Source: Pseudomonas sp. M30-35
GTDB lineage: Bacteria; Pseudomonadota; Gammaproteobacteria; Pseudomonadales; Pseudomonadaceae
Assembly: GCF_002163625.1 (NCBI RefSeq)
Contig: NZ_CP020892.1
Location: 496,001 to 560,000, forward strand
Reading direction: 5' to 3'
Length of the DNA stretch: 64,000 nt
Shown: piece after piece, positions 19,376 through 27,794 of the stretch
How positions within the stretch are numbered: the first letter of the stretch is position 1
Layout: each line of letters opens with the position of its first letter
The notes under the pieces: generated by a model
Database searches by the model: none
Told to the model about the DNA's origin: nothing
Seen by the model: only the letters and a program-made list of their open reading frames with translations
Made by a program: the position numbers and the translations under genes

Positions 19376-19401
19376 CCTTTCCGCCAATACTGGCGGAAAG
19401 G
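19376..19401. other. Hairpin between cbcX and the second SBP gene
   Basis: A perfect 11-bp stem (cctttccgcca/tggcggaaagg) with an ATAC loop lies just after the cbcX stop. There is no U-tract on the minus strand, so it is more likely a 3' mRNA-stabilising structure or partial attenuator than a full terminator. SBP genes often need more transcript than their permease. Confidence 0.55.
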
Positions 19402-19422
19402 TGTTGAATCTAATCGGCAATT

Positions 19423-20367
19423 TTACAGGCCGACGAATTTCTTGACGGCAGCAACACCGTCTTCCCCGTCAACAGTGGTTACACCTGCAAGCCACTTATC
19501 GAGAGCTTCTGGGTGCGCCTTGATCCACTCTTTGGCCACGGTGGTTGGGTTCTGCTTATCGAGAACTTTCTCCATCAACTGGCTTTCGATTTCGACTGTG
19601 AACTGCAGGTTATTGAGGAGCTTGCCAACGTTAGGGCACTGCTCTTCATAGCCTGGCGAAACCACGGTGTAGACCTTGGCTGCGCCGTAGTCTGGACCGA
19701 ATACATCGTCACCGCCGGACAGGTAAGTCAGGTCAAACTGAGTGTTCATTGGGTGTGGTGCCCAACCGAGGAAAACTACCGGCTGCTTCTTTTTGACCGC
19801 CCGCTGAACCTGGACCAGCATGCCTGCTTCGCTGGACTCAACCATACGGAAGTCACCGAGGTCGTATTGGTCGCCTTTGATCATTTTTTCGATCAACAGG
19901 TTACCGTCGTTGCCTGGCTCAATACCGTAGATCTTGCCGCCTAGCTGGTCCTTGAACTTGGCGATGTCTTGAAAGCTTTTCAAGCCTGCTTCTGCGGCGT
20001 AGGTCGGTACAGCCAGTGTGTACTTGGCACCTTCGAGGTTGGCTTTAGGAAGAACCTTGACCCCGCCGTCCTTGAGGAACGGCTCAATCACCGCATCCAT
20101 TGATGGCGCCCAGTAACCCAGGAATACATCAATTTGGTTCTTTTTCACGCCGGTGAACGCGATAGGCACTGATGCGAGGATTTTGCGGGGTTGATAGCCC
20201 AAACCTTCAGTCAAGGTCATGGCAACACCTGTGGTCGCAGCAATATCCGCCCAGCCAATCTCGGCAAATTTAACCTGCTTACAGCTCGCAGGTTCTGCAG
20301 CCCATGCGCCTTGCATCATCGTGCAAGTCAGCAGGCCTACCCCTGCAAGTGCTTTAATCGTGTTCAT
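19423..20367 (-). CDS. cbcX: Choline ABC transporter substrate-binding protein
   Basis: A 314-residue periplasmic protein of the ChoX type. The signal peptide is MNTIKALAGVGLLTCTMMQGAWA. The mature sequence has CKQVKFAEIGWADIAATTGVA, FLGYWAPSMDAVIEPFL, IYGIEPGNDGNLLIEKMI and VVFLGWAPHPMNTQFDL. The conserved Trp/Tyr residues in these segments build the quaternary-amine aromatic box. The start at 20367 has AGGGAG at good spacing and gives a proper signal peptide; the longer frame to 20436 does not. It follows cbcW in the cbcV-W-X operon and resembles caiX at 36415. Confidence 0.93.
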   Translation of the reverse strand: MNTIKALAGVGLLTCTMMQGAWAAEPASCKQVKFAEIGWADIAATTGVAMTLTEGLGYQPRKILASVPIAFTGVKKNQIDVFLGYWAPSMDAVIEPFLKDGGVKVLPKANLEGAKYTLAVPTYAAEAGLKSFQDIAKFKDQLGGKIYGIEPGNDGNLLIEKMIKGDQYDLGDFRMVESSEAGMLVQVQRAVKKKQPVVFLGWAPHPMNTQFDLTYLSGGDDVFGPDYGAAKVYTVVSPGYEEQCPNVGKLLNNLQFTVEIESQLMEKVLDKQNPTTVAKEWIKAHPEALDKWLAGVTTVDGEDGVAAVKKFVGL

Positions 20368-20405
20368 CGGCAACTCCCTAGTCTTTATTAAAATGAAAGG
20401 CTTAT

Positions 20406-21290
20406 TTATTGACGTTGCAGTTTTGCGCTCAGCCAAGAGACAACGCTGCTGCGACTATTCTCTTGCTTAGGTGTGCCGAAGCTTTCTGTAATACGGTCAA
20501 GGATGATTGCCAGCAACACCACGGCCATGCCGCTTTCAAAGCCTAGACCGATATCCAGGCGTTGGATGCTCGCGAGTACGTCGTTACCCAAACCGCCAGC
20601 GCCGACCATCGAGGCAATAATCACCATCGACAGGGCCATCATGATGGTCTGGTTAACGCCCGCCATGATGGATGGCATCGCGTTGGGCAGCTGTACCTTG
20701 AACAGTAGTTGACGACCGTTACAGCCGAACGACTGGCCGGCCTCAACGATTTCCTTGTTGACCTGACGAATGCCCAGGCTGGTCAAACGCACGGCAGGTG
20801 GCATCGCGAAGATCACGGTTGCGATGATGCCGGGTACGCGACCGAGGCCGAAGAGCATGGCCGCCGGGATCAAGTAAACGAACGCTGGCATGGTCTGCAT
20901 AAAGTCGAGGACGGGGCGGATAATCATTGCCACACGCTCGCTTTTAGCCGCCCATATGCCCAGCGGAATACCAAGGACCAGGCTGATAAGCGTTGCTGAG
21001 AAGGTCAGGCCGAGTGTGACCACCGTTTGTTCCCAGAAGCCGGTCATTACGATCAGCACGAAAGAAATGGCGGTGAAAATTGCGAAGCGTAAACCGATAC
21101 GCCAAATACCGAGCGCAACAAAAATAGCGATCAAAAGCCACGCTGGCGGAAACATCAATATGGCTTCAATGGCTTCGGAAAAACCACTGACAACCTGACC
21201 AATGCTGTCGAATGCGCCGCTGTAGTTGTCCAGCAGATGTTGGACAACATCATTTACCCAGCTGCCGAGGTCGAGTTTTTTATCGCTCAT
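20406..21290 (-). CDS. cbcW: Choline/betaine ABC transporter permease
   Basis: A 294-residue inner-membrane permease of the ProW/OpuAB type. An amphipathic N-terminus is followed by about six membrane segments. The cytoplasmic EAA-like loop, EIVEAGQSFGCNGRQLLFKVQLPNAMPSIMAGVNQ, contacts the ATPase. It lies between cbcV and cbcX and starts with GGGAG upstream, 2 bases after the cbcV stop, so translation is coupled. It forms a homodimeric channel for choline, betaine or carnitine depending on the binding protein. Confidence 0.94.
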   Translation of the reverse strand: MSDKKLDLGSWVNDVVQHLLDNYSGAFDSIGQVVSGFSEAIEAILMFPPAWLLIAIFVALGIWRIGLRFAIFTAISFVLIVMTGFWEQTVVTLGLTFSATLISLVLGIPLGIWAAKSERVAMIIRPVLDFMQTMPAFVYLIPAAMLFGLGRVPGIIATVIFAMPPAVRLTSLGIRQVNKEIVEAGQSFGCNGRQLLFKVQLPNAMPSIMAGVNQTIMMALSMVIIASMVGAGGLGNDVLASIQRLDIGLGFESGMAVVLLAIILDRITESFGTPKQENSRSSVVSWLSAKLQRQ

Positions 21291-21292
21291 GA

Positions 21293-22489
21293 TTAGTCTC
21301 CCTGCATGCGGGTCAGAAGGCGGCCCTTGCTGATGGCACCGCTGTAACGGCCATTTTCATCCTTAACCGGAATCGGGCCCTCGTTATCAACCAAGCGCTC
21401 AATCACTTCGTTGAGCGGCATGTCTTCAGAGGCGCACTCAATTTTTTTGAGTACATCCGTATCCAATGCATGCGGTTGCCCGTCTTCGACCATCAGGGCA
21501 ATTTTTTCGAGGCTGATAGAGCCCTGGAAAACGTTGTCCTGATCGACGATGAAGGCGTAGTGTTTGTCCATATCTTGCAACTGCTGGCAAACCGTTTGTG
21601 CATCTGGCGCCTTCCCGTTGTGGACGAAAAGCGGCACGCTGTCAGCCTTGAGTTGGCCAGCTGTCAGGTAGCGGTTGGTGTCAACGGTATCGAAGAAGTT
21701 ACGCACATAATCATTGGCAGGGTTATCGACCAGCTCTTGCGGTGTACCGACCTGGATCAGTTTTCCGCCTTCCATGATGCCGATGCGATTACCGATGCGC
21801 ATGGCTTCTTCAATATCGTGGGATACGAAGATAATGGTGCGTCGATGGGTTTTTTGCAGCTCTAGCAGCACGTCTTGCATTTCACGGCGCTTGAGTGGGT
21901 CGAGTGCCGAGAAGGCTTCATCCATGATGATCATCGACGGGTCTACTGCCAGTGCGCGGGCCAAGCCAACACGCTGCTGCATACCGCCGGATAACTCATG
22001 TGGATGCTTGTGTGCAAAGGTATCGAGGCCCACTTGGGTGAGGACCTTCATTGCTCGTTCTTCGCGTTCTTTACGGCTAATGCCGGCGACTTCAAGACCG
22101 AATGCTGCGTTATCCAGCACGGTGCGAGAAGGCATCAACGCGAAGGACTGAAAGACCATGCTCATGTCACGGCGACGCAGGTCAATCAACTGCGACTTAG
22201 GCAGCTTTGCAACGTTCTGTCCATCAATGAACACATCGCCAGCACTCGGTTCAACCAAACGATTGATCAGTCGAATAAGCGTTGATTTGCCCGAGCCAGA
22301 CAGGCCCATCAACACAAATATTTCACCTTCTTCGACGCTAAACGATACATCGCTGACTCCGATTACGGAGCCTTTTTCAGCAAGGATTTTATCTTTGCTC
22401 CAACCTTCTTTAAGCAGGTCGATTGCTTCTTGTTCATTTTGGCCAAAAACCTTGTACAGGTTCTTTACGACGATTTTTCCAGACTGCAT
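21293..22489 (-). CDS. cbcV: Choline/betaine ABC transporter ATP-binding protein
   Basis: A 398-residue ATPase of the ProV/OpuAA type. Walker A is GLSGSGKST, the Q-loop SMVFQSFALMPSRTV, the signature LSGGMQQRVGLARAL, Walker B IIMDEAFSALDP and the H-loop FVSHDIEEAMRI. The last 120 residues form a CBS-pair-like domain (IPVKDENGRYSGAISKGRLLTRM), which in this family can gate transport by osmotic strength. It is the first gene of cbcV-W-X and is separated from the divergent sdaB by about 1 kb of control region. GbdR-dependent induction is known for the P. aeruginosa counterpart. Confidence 0.95.
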   Translation of the reverse strand: MQSGKIVVKNLYKVFGQNEQEAIDLLKEGWSKDKILAEKGSVIGVSDVSFSVEEGEIFVLMGLSGSGKSTLIRLINRLVEPSAGDVFIDGQNVAKLPKSQLIDLRRRDMSMVFQSFALMPSRTVLDNAAFGLEVAGISRKEREERAMKVLTQVGLDTFAHKHPHELSGGMQQRVGLARALAVDPSMIIMDEAFSALDPLKRREMQDVLLELQKTHRRTIIFVSHDIEEAMRIGNRIGIMEGGKLIQVGTPQELVDNPANDYVRNFFDTVDTNRYLTAGQLKADSVPLFVHNGKAPDAQTVCQQLQDMDKHYAFIVDQDNVFQGSISLEKIALMVEDGQPHALDTDVLKKIECASEDMPLNEVIERLVDNEGPIPVKDENGRYSGAISKGRLLTRMQGD

Positions 22490-23533
22490 GGGATTTGTTC
22501 CCCTTCAGAAGACATCCAGATCAGTTACGCGGAGCTCTGCTTTAGGCAGAGTGATGCCGACTGTTCGTGTCTGTGTGGGTTTACGTGGTTCCAGGATATG
22601 GTTGGCCAATTGCTGCGCGGCGCTTCAGGTTTAATCGGGCACCACCAAAGCGTCGCCCCATGTGCCGTTAAGGCGGTGGACGATTGAGTATGGTGATTGT
22701 GATAAAACCTTGCTGTGCCGTGCTGCAAACTGCTTTCCAAACCCTCTGGCAGTGTTTTGAAGCCCAATCCATTGGGTGAACACATCTCAACCTGAGACGC
22801 GCGTACATCCGAATTTTCTTGTAGGGCTGGCGCCTGTTTGGTGGTTGGCCAGCACGTTTTTTTACTTCGGCCCAAGGCTATTTAAGCCTCGGTCTGTTTG
22901 CTTAGTTTCAAGCAACAGCGACGAAATCGGCTGACTCAACGATATAGGCTTCCAGTGGCGACAATTGTCGATTAGCGACCCTGACGTGTTGGGCGGCGAC
23001 ATTGCGCATACCTATTAAAACCATAACAGACTTTTTAGCCTCAAGGCCAAGGCTGGAAGCCGCGCCGTACGTGGTTTTCAGCGTTTCAGTCGGGTGCAGC
23101 CGCCGTAGGCCGGGGGCTGTGGCGGAATCAAAAAAAACTGAAAAAAAACTCATTTTTGCTGAAAAAACGCGCTCGAGTGTAGTTTTTATTGCACATTTTT
23201 AGCCGTGAAGATGCACCCTTTGTGTCGATTGTTTGTTGCGTTTTTAGCTTTAATGCAGCGAATTCAATAGCTGTTTTTCCAAGTATTTCATTGATTTGTA
23301 TGGCTGTACGCGGGCTGCTTTTATTGCTTGGCGATGGATTAAATCGACGCTACCCATGTGCTTGATAAAAACAGCACCCAGTGGTGAGCGAGCATTCAGT
23401 TTTGAACCCGTGCCTCAGCCGTTACTCGTCAGCATTGACGGATTTGGATATGAGCAAGTCGGTGTTAGGCGTCAATCCTTCGTTGAAATCCTGATCATGG
23501 CCGCCATACAACAATTCCCTTGAGGAAACTGTC
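22490..23533. other. Long divergent intergenic region, cbcV-sdaB
   Basis: More than 1 kb separates two divergent operons. Two minus-strand frames (22525-22875 and 22908-23153) show no recognisable domain, have weak starts and look like chance openings. The only clear structure is the phased A-tract block at 23130-23167. The region presumably carries GbdR-responsive promoters for both sides, but I could not define a site with confidence. Confidence 0.5.
23130..23167. promoter_or_regulatory. Phased A-tracts (predicted bent DNA)
   Basis: Four A or T runs (8, 8, 5 and 6 bases) centred near 23133, 23144, 23155 and 23164 recur at about 10-11 base intervals, i.e. once per helical turn. Such phasing is known to produce intrinsic curvature. 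It lies in the cbcV-sdaB divergent region and may bind IHF/H-NS-type proteins (MvaT in Pseudomonas). Confidence 0.5.
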
Positions 23534-24913
23534 GTGGCTATTAGTGTATTTGACCTTTTTAAGATTGGTATTGGACCTTCCAGTTCGCATACGGTTGGCC
23601 CGATGCGCGCCGCCGGACTGTTTTTGGCTGCGCTACAAGAGCGGCAGTTGCTTGCGCGAACTGAACGTATAGAAGTGCGTCTTTATGGCTCGCTCTCGGC
23701 GACTGGGGTTGGTCATGGCAGTGACAATGCGGTGTTGATTGGTTTGATGGGCGAGTTGCCTGACAGTGTTGATCCACGCCAGGTACTTCCCCGGATCGAG
23801 ACGCTTAAAGCTGATTCACAGCTGAAATTGGGCAGCGGTCCGATTATCCGTTTTGACTGGCAACGCGACATGTTGCTGCTCGAACAAAATCTGCCTTATC
23901 ACCCCAACGCGCTGACCTTATGCGCCTTCGATGCTAAACACTGTGAGCTGTACAGCAATACCTACTATTCAGTGGGTGGCGGCTTTGTGGTTGATGAAGA
24001 GCAGGCCGCGACCGGTAAGTTGGATCAGGATCAAACCCTGTTGCCTTATGACTTTTCCAGTGCGGCACAGTTACTGGACCTGTGCCGGCAGCACAATTTG
24101 CGGGTCAGTGAGTTGATGATGGCCAACGAGCAAGCCTGGCGTACTGAAACGCAGATCCGCAGTGGTTTGCTGACGCTTTGGCAAGCCATGCGTGATTGCG
24201 TTGAGCACGGCTTGCGCCATGAAGGCGTTTTGCCTGGCGGCCTGCACGTGCAACGGCGCGCTGCCAAGTTGCATCGCAGCTTGCAAGAGCTGGGTAAACC
24301 GAATGTGATCGGCTCAACGCTTTCCGCAATGGAGTGGGTCAACCTGTTTGCGCTGGCGGTCAACGAGGAAAATGCAGCGGGAGGGCGCATGGTTACCGCT
24401 CCAACCAATGGGGCTGCCGGGATTATTCCTGCGGTGCTGCATTACTACATGAAGTTCAATCCAGACGCTTGCGACGATGACGTCGTTAATTACCTGCTTA
24501 GCGCTGCCGCTGTTGGCATTCTGTGCAAGAAGAACGCATCGATCTCTGGCGCCGAGGTCGGTTGCCAGGGCGAGGTCGGTTCAGCCTGCGCCATGGCCGC
24601 GGCTGGGCTGGCGGAAATTCTGGGGGCTACTCCTGAGCAACTTGAGAACGCCGCGGAAATTGGCCTGGAGCATAATCTCGGTCTTACCTGTGACCCCGTT
24701 GGCGGGCTGGTGCAGGTGCCATGTATCGAGCGCAACGCGATTGCTGCGGTCAAGGCCATCAATGCTGCGCAAATGGCCCTGCGTGGCGACGGTAAGCACT
24801 TTATCTCTCTGGATCGAGTGATCCGCACCATGCGTGATACCGGCGCTGATATGCAGGATAAATACAAAGAAACCTCACGGGGTGGTTTGGCCGTAAGTGC
24901 GATCGAGTGTTGA
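23534..24913 (+). CDS. sdaB: L-serine dehydratase (single-chain, Fe-S)
   Basis: A 459-residue iron-sulfur L-serine ammonia-lyase converting serine to pyruvate and ammonia. The N-terminal (beta) part has FKIGIGPSSSHTVGPMRAA. The catalytic (alpha) part has ENAAGGRMVTAPTNGAAGIIPAVL. Cluster-ligand cysteines lie in LCKKNASISGAEVGCQGEVGSAC and GLTCDPVGGLVQVPC. Length matches SdaA/SdaB. It is the end step of the pathway: glycine from betaine becomes serine through GlyA and then pyruvate here. It is followed by gbdR on the same strand, as in P. aeruginosa. Confidence 0.95.
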   Translation: MAISVFDLFKIGIGPSSSHTVGPMRAAGLFLAALQERQLLARTERIEVRLYGSLSATGVGHGSDNAVLIGLMGELPDSVDPRQVLPRIETLKADSQLKLGSGPIIRFDWQRDMLLLEQNLPYHPNALTLCAFDAKHCELYSNTYYSVGGGFVVDEEQAATGKLDQDQTLLPYDFSSAAQLLDLCRQHNLRVSELMMANEQAWRTETQIRSGLLTLWQAMRDCVEHGLRHEGVLPGGLHVQRRAAKLHRSLQELGKPNVIGSTLSAMEWVNLFALAVNEENAAGGRMVTAPTNGAAGIIPAVLHYYMKFNPDACDDDVVNYLLSAAAVGILCKKNASISGAEVGCQGEVGSACAMAAAGLAEILGATPEQLENAAEIGLEHNLGLTCDPVGGLVQVPCIERNAIAAVKAINAAQMALRGDGKHFISLDRVIRTMRDTGADMQDKYKETSRGGLAVSAIEC

Positions 24914-25431
24914 AAATTTGAGCGTTTGCAGGACAGGGAAAAACTTGCATGCCCTCTTTGGGTGCGCCATCAATAGGGTGCAGTGATTGGCACTCAAAGC
25001 ATGCTCGATTTGATGGCTTACCGCTCGTCTGTTACTGCGTAGCTGACAAATTGAGGCCTGGTTACAAACGGCTGTTTGAATGTTGCTACTAAAATGCTCA
25101 AAGCCCCATCCCATCTATGTTTCAGGTCGTTTTCCGAATCGTTTTGTCGTGGCTGCGAATGTCGGTATGGCGTGGCTTGCAGCTGTGGTCTATTTTTTAT
25201 TGAACGGCTAGTCAATTTAGGCATGACCTTTGCGTTGTGATTAAGGCCAGTCTGGGGTTGCAGTAGGCCAGACGTTTGCGTGTTTGATTACGATGCACAG
25301 TGTCGATGTTGAGTTATCAGCAGGGGCTGAAACTGTTGATAGCCGACTTGAGTTTTACGCTGACAATCGTAGATCTATTCCAAGAAAGAGCTGTTAAAGC
25401 TCAACTACGTGCTTGTGTGAGGGTTTGCTTA
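24914..25431. other. Intergenic region upstream of gbdR
   Basis: About 520 bases without a convincing gene. A minus-strand frame at 24875-25224 has no recognisable content. The notable element is a BetI-operator-like sequence at 25197-25216. The gbdR leader follows; an in-frame opening at 25300 is not supported as the start because a typical GbdR N-terminus begins at 25432. Confidence 0.5.
25197..25216. promoter_or_regulatory. BetI-operator-like sequence upstream of gbdR
   Basis: The sequence ttattgaacggctagtcaat matches 15 of 20 positions, including the first ten, with the betB-upstream site ttattgaacgatcaatcaat at 9741-9760. The outer arms TTGA/TCAA keep the spacing. It would place gbdR under choline/BetI influence, which is inference only. 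Confidence 0.35.
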
Positions 25432-26535
25432 ATGTCGCAGTCCACCAGCGGGGCGCAGCCTCCGAACCAGTTGCCTCAAACCATCGGCTTTTTGCTTCTG
25501 GACAACTTCACCCTGATTTCTCTGGCCTCGGCAATTGAACCGCTGCGCATGGCCAATCAGCTTTCTGGCAAAGAGCTGTATCGCTGGTACACGATCACAC
25601 TCACAGGTGCCACCGTATCAGCCAGTGACGGGCTAAATATTAGCCCAGACACTTCGCTTAGCAGCGTCCCGAAACTGGACTCGGTTATTGTCTGCGGGGG
25701 TGTCGATATCCAGCGCAGCGTTACCCGCGAACATTTGCAGTGGTTGCAGCAACAGGCGCGTCAGGGACGTCATATAGGCGCTGTTTGCACCGGTAGCTGG
25801 GCCTTGGCCAAGGCTGGTCTTTTGGATGGATATGACTGCAGCGTGCATTGGGAATGCCTGGCCTCAATGCAGGAAGCCTTCCCGCGTGCGGCGATCACCA
25901 CGCGCCTGTTTTCTATCGACCGCAACCGCAATACCTCGTCTGGCGGCACCGCGCCGATGGACATGATGCTGCACAAGATCGGCCGCGAACACGGGCGTGA
26001 GTTGGCGGCGGCAATTTCGGAAATGTTTATCTACGAGCGTATTCGTAACGAGCAGGATCACCAGCGCGTTCCGCTCAAGCACATGCTCGGTACCAACCAG
26101 CCAAAGTTGCAGGAAATCGTTGCCTTGATGGAGGCAAATCTTGAAGAGCCGATCGATCTCGACGAACTTGCTTGTTATGTCGATGTTTCGCGACGCCAAC
26201 TGGAGCGGCTGTTTCAGAAGTATTTGCATTGTTCGCCATCGCGCTATTACCTGAAGCTGCGTTTGATTCGTGCACGGCAACTACTCAAACAAACGTCAAT
26301 GTCGATTATTGAAGTGGCTTCGGTGTGTGGCTTTGTTTCGACGCCACATTTTTCCAAGTGCTACCGCGAGTATTTTGGTATTCCGCCGCGTGACGAACGC
26401 GCAGGCAATAGCCTGTCGAAGATCGTATCGCTGGTGCCTGTGACCGAAGACCTGATGCGGCCTTCATCATCCAGTGCCATGGCTGCACTGACCCGGGCGC
26501 AAGGGGAGTCGACCTTTGCCAGTGTGCGCATTTAA
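25432..26535 (+). CDS. gbdR: GbdR, glycine betaine/dimethylglycine-responsive activator
   Basis: A 367-residue GATase1-like AraC-family (GlxA-like) activator. The N-terminal DJ-1/PfpI-like sensor domain starts IGFLLLDNFTLISLASAIEPLRMAN and contains IGAVCTGSWALAKAGLLDG. The C-terminal double helix-turn-helix (about residues 225-320) includes DLDELACYVDVSRRQLERLFQKYL and MSIIEVASVCGFVSTPHFSKCYREYFGIPP. GbdR responds to betaine and dimethylglycine and activates gbc, dgc, sox, cbc and sda genes in P. aeruginosa. The ATG at 25432 gives the 367-residue length I recall for that ortholog. Confidence 0.94.
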   Translation: MSQSTSGAQPPNQLPQTIGFLLLDNFTLISLASAIEPLRMANQLSGKELYRWYTITLTGATVSASDGLNISPDTSLSSVPKLDSVIVCGGVDIQRSVTREHLQWLQQQARQGRHIGAVCTGSWALAKAGLLDGYDCSVHWECLASMQEAFPRAAITTRLFSIDRNRNTSSGGTAPMDMMLHKIGREHGRELAAAISEMFIYERIRNEQDHQRVPLKHMLGTNQPKLQEIVALMEANLEEPIDLDELACYVDVSRRQLERLFQKYLHCSPSRYYLKLRLIRARQLLKQTSMSIIEVASVCGFVSTPHFSKCYREYFGIPPRDERAGNSLSKIVSLVPVTEDLMRPSSSSAMAALTRAQGESTFASVRI

Positions 26536-26558
26536 GTGACTGGCAGGGCTTGGTAGGA

Positions 26559-26641
26559 GTAGGGCGGGCAACGCGAAGCTTGCCCGCCATTGATGGTTTC
26601 AGATGGTTCGTAGGGCGCGACAATGCGAAGCTTGTCCGCCA
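26559..26641. repeat. Two directly repeated REP-like units
   Basis: Units gtagggcgggcaacgcgaagcttgcccgcca (26559-26589) and gtagggcgcgacaatgcgaagcttgtccgcca (26610-26641) lie in the same orientation, 51 bases apart, between convergent gbdR and the dgc operon. Each can form a hairpin around the GCGAAGC centre. They may serve as transcript ends, since no other terminator is seen here. Confidence 0.65.
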
Positions 26642-26723
26642 TGAAGATCGGACAGATTACCTGGACGTTAACAGCCACGGATGGTTGCTGAAAACACCTT
26701 GCTCCTTAGGCGTAAAAACCGGT

Positions 26724-26975
26724 TTATTTCGGCTTAGGCACCAGTGCCGGTAACAGCGTGCGTGAAACTGCTTCGCGTACCGCAGGTAATAACGTCGCGC
26801 TGCCACCTAATAGCTCTTCAACCAGGCGCCGTAACGCCACCGCCCGGTCTGGGCTCAAGCCGCTGACGGCTTGTGCGCAGGCTTGCTCAGCGGTTGCGCC
26901 TGATGGGATCGCCAAGCCGATTGCATTGAGGCGTTCGCGCAGGTCTTCCTGGTCGATCAAGTCAGCATGCATCAT
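26724..26975 (-). CDS. Small helical protein at the end of the dgc-etf operon
   Basis: An 83-residue protein with a strong AGGAGG ribosome-binding site 6 bases before ATG 26975. It is predicted helical: DLIDQEDLRERLNAIGLAIP, then SGLSPDRAVALRRLVEELLGGSATLL, with a proline- and lysine-rich end (PALVPKPK). It has no signal peptide and no known catalytic motif. It follows the ETF beta gene by 24 bases in the same operon. A homologue appears to occupy the same place in P. aeruginosa, which supports a real role with the DgcAB/ETF system. Function is unknown. Confidence 0.75.
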   Translation of the reverse strand: MMHADLIDQEDLRERLNAIGLAIPSGATAEQACAQAVSGLSPDRAVALRRLVEELLGGSATLLPAVREAVSRTLLPALVPKPK

Positions 26976-26999
26976 GGTGAACCTCCTGCGACTGGCGGC

Positions 27000-27794
27000 T
27001 TAACGCAGCACGCCTTCATCCATTAATAATTTGAAGATAGCCTCGGCGGCTTCCGTTGGCGAGCAGTCTTTGAGTACTTGGCCACCACCGCCAGACGCTT
27101 TAGCCGTAGCGGCTTTCATTCGCTCGGCGCCGGTTTTTGCCTTGATCACTTTAAGCCGTTTCGGCCGCGGCCGTGCGGGCTGCAATTGCCCCTCGCTAAA
27201 CAACTGGTCGGGACAGACATTGGCTGCCTGGGTTTGCAGTTCTCCGCGACGTGCTGGGCCAAAAGCACTTTGCCGGGCAGGCGGAGCGGCATTATCGACG
27301 CTGGCGATAAAGGGCATTTGTACCTGCAGGCGTCGGCGTTGGCCGCGGGGCAATGCTTGCAATACGTGCGCAACACCCTGATCGATGCGCTCAACCTCGG
27401 CCAGCCCCACCACAATTGGCCAGCCGAGCTGCTCGGCCAGCAAATAGGGAAGCATGCCAGAGCCTTCGCCGGTTTCAGCCTGGCTACCGGTAAGGATTAG
27501 CTGGGCATCGCTATCGAGCAAGTAAGCGCCCAGCGCATGAATCACATCGGCCTGCGGCGGTTGTTCAAGCACTTGAAGCTGTTTGATGCCCATGCCCAAG
27601 TAACCGCGCAAGGCGTCTTGCTGCGCATCACCCGCGTGTACCACCTGTAAAGCTTCGCCCGCGAGGCGCAAGCCTAATTCGACGGCGCGTGCGTCCTGCT
27701 CAGCGCGACGTGGCCTGCCAGATGTCGGATGGGCGCCGATTGAAACCAAGGCTACAACGTTGAGTTCTGGGGTATTGGCGGGATTAGGCTGCAT
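27000..27794 (-). CDS. etfB: Electron transfer flavoprotein beta subunit (DMG demethylation)
   Basis: A 264-residue ETF beta-type protein that, with the alpha subunit, would accept electrons from dimethylglycine and possibly sarcosine oxidation. Recognisable parts are VVALVSIGAHPTSGRPRRAEQDARAVELGLRLAG, LGMGIKQLQVLEQP and LILTGSQAETGEGSGMLPYLLAEQLGWPIV. It diverges from classical fatty-acid ETF beta and ends with a basic stretch (RPRPKRLKVIKAKTG). The ATG at 27794 overlaps the end of the alpha gene by 11 bases, with GGAG upstream, so the pair is coupled. The frame is open to 27833. Confidence 0.88.
   Translation of the reverse strand: MQPNPANTPELNVVALVSIGAHPTSGRPRRAEQDARAVELGLRLAGEALQVVHAGDAQQDALRGYLGMGIKQLQVLEQPPQADVIHALGAYLLDSDAQLILTGSQAETGEGSGMLPYLLAEQLGWPIVVGLAEVERIDQGVAHVLQALPRGQRRRLQVQMPFIASVDNAAPPARQSAFGPARRGELQTQAANVCPDQLFSEGQLQPARPRPKRLKVIKAKTGAERMKAATAKASGGGGQVLKDCSPTEAAEAIFKLLMDEGVLR

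Noticed and set aside
22525..23153. Two minus-strand open frames (116 and 81 codons) in the cbcV-sdaB gap
   Set aside because: No recognisable domain, unconvincing starts and odd composition; the region is better explained as regulatory DNA.
24875..25224. Minus-strand frames overlapping the sdaB end and gbdR upstream region
   Set aside because: They lack motifs and ribosome-binding sites and partly overlap a real gene end.
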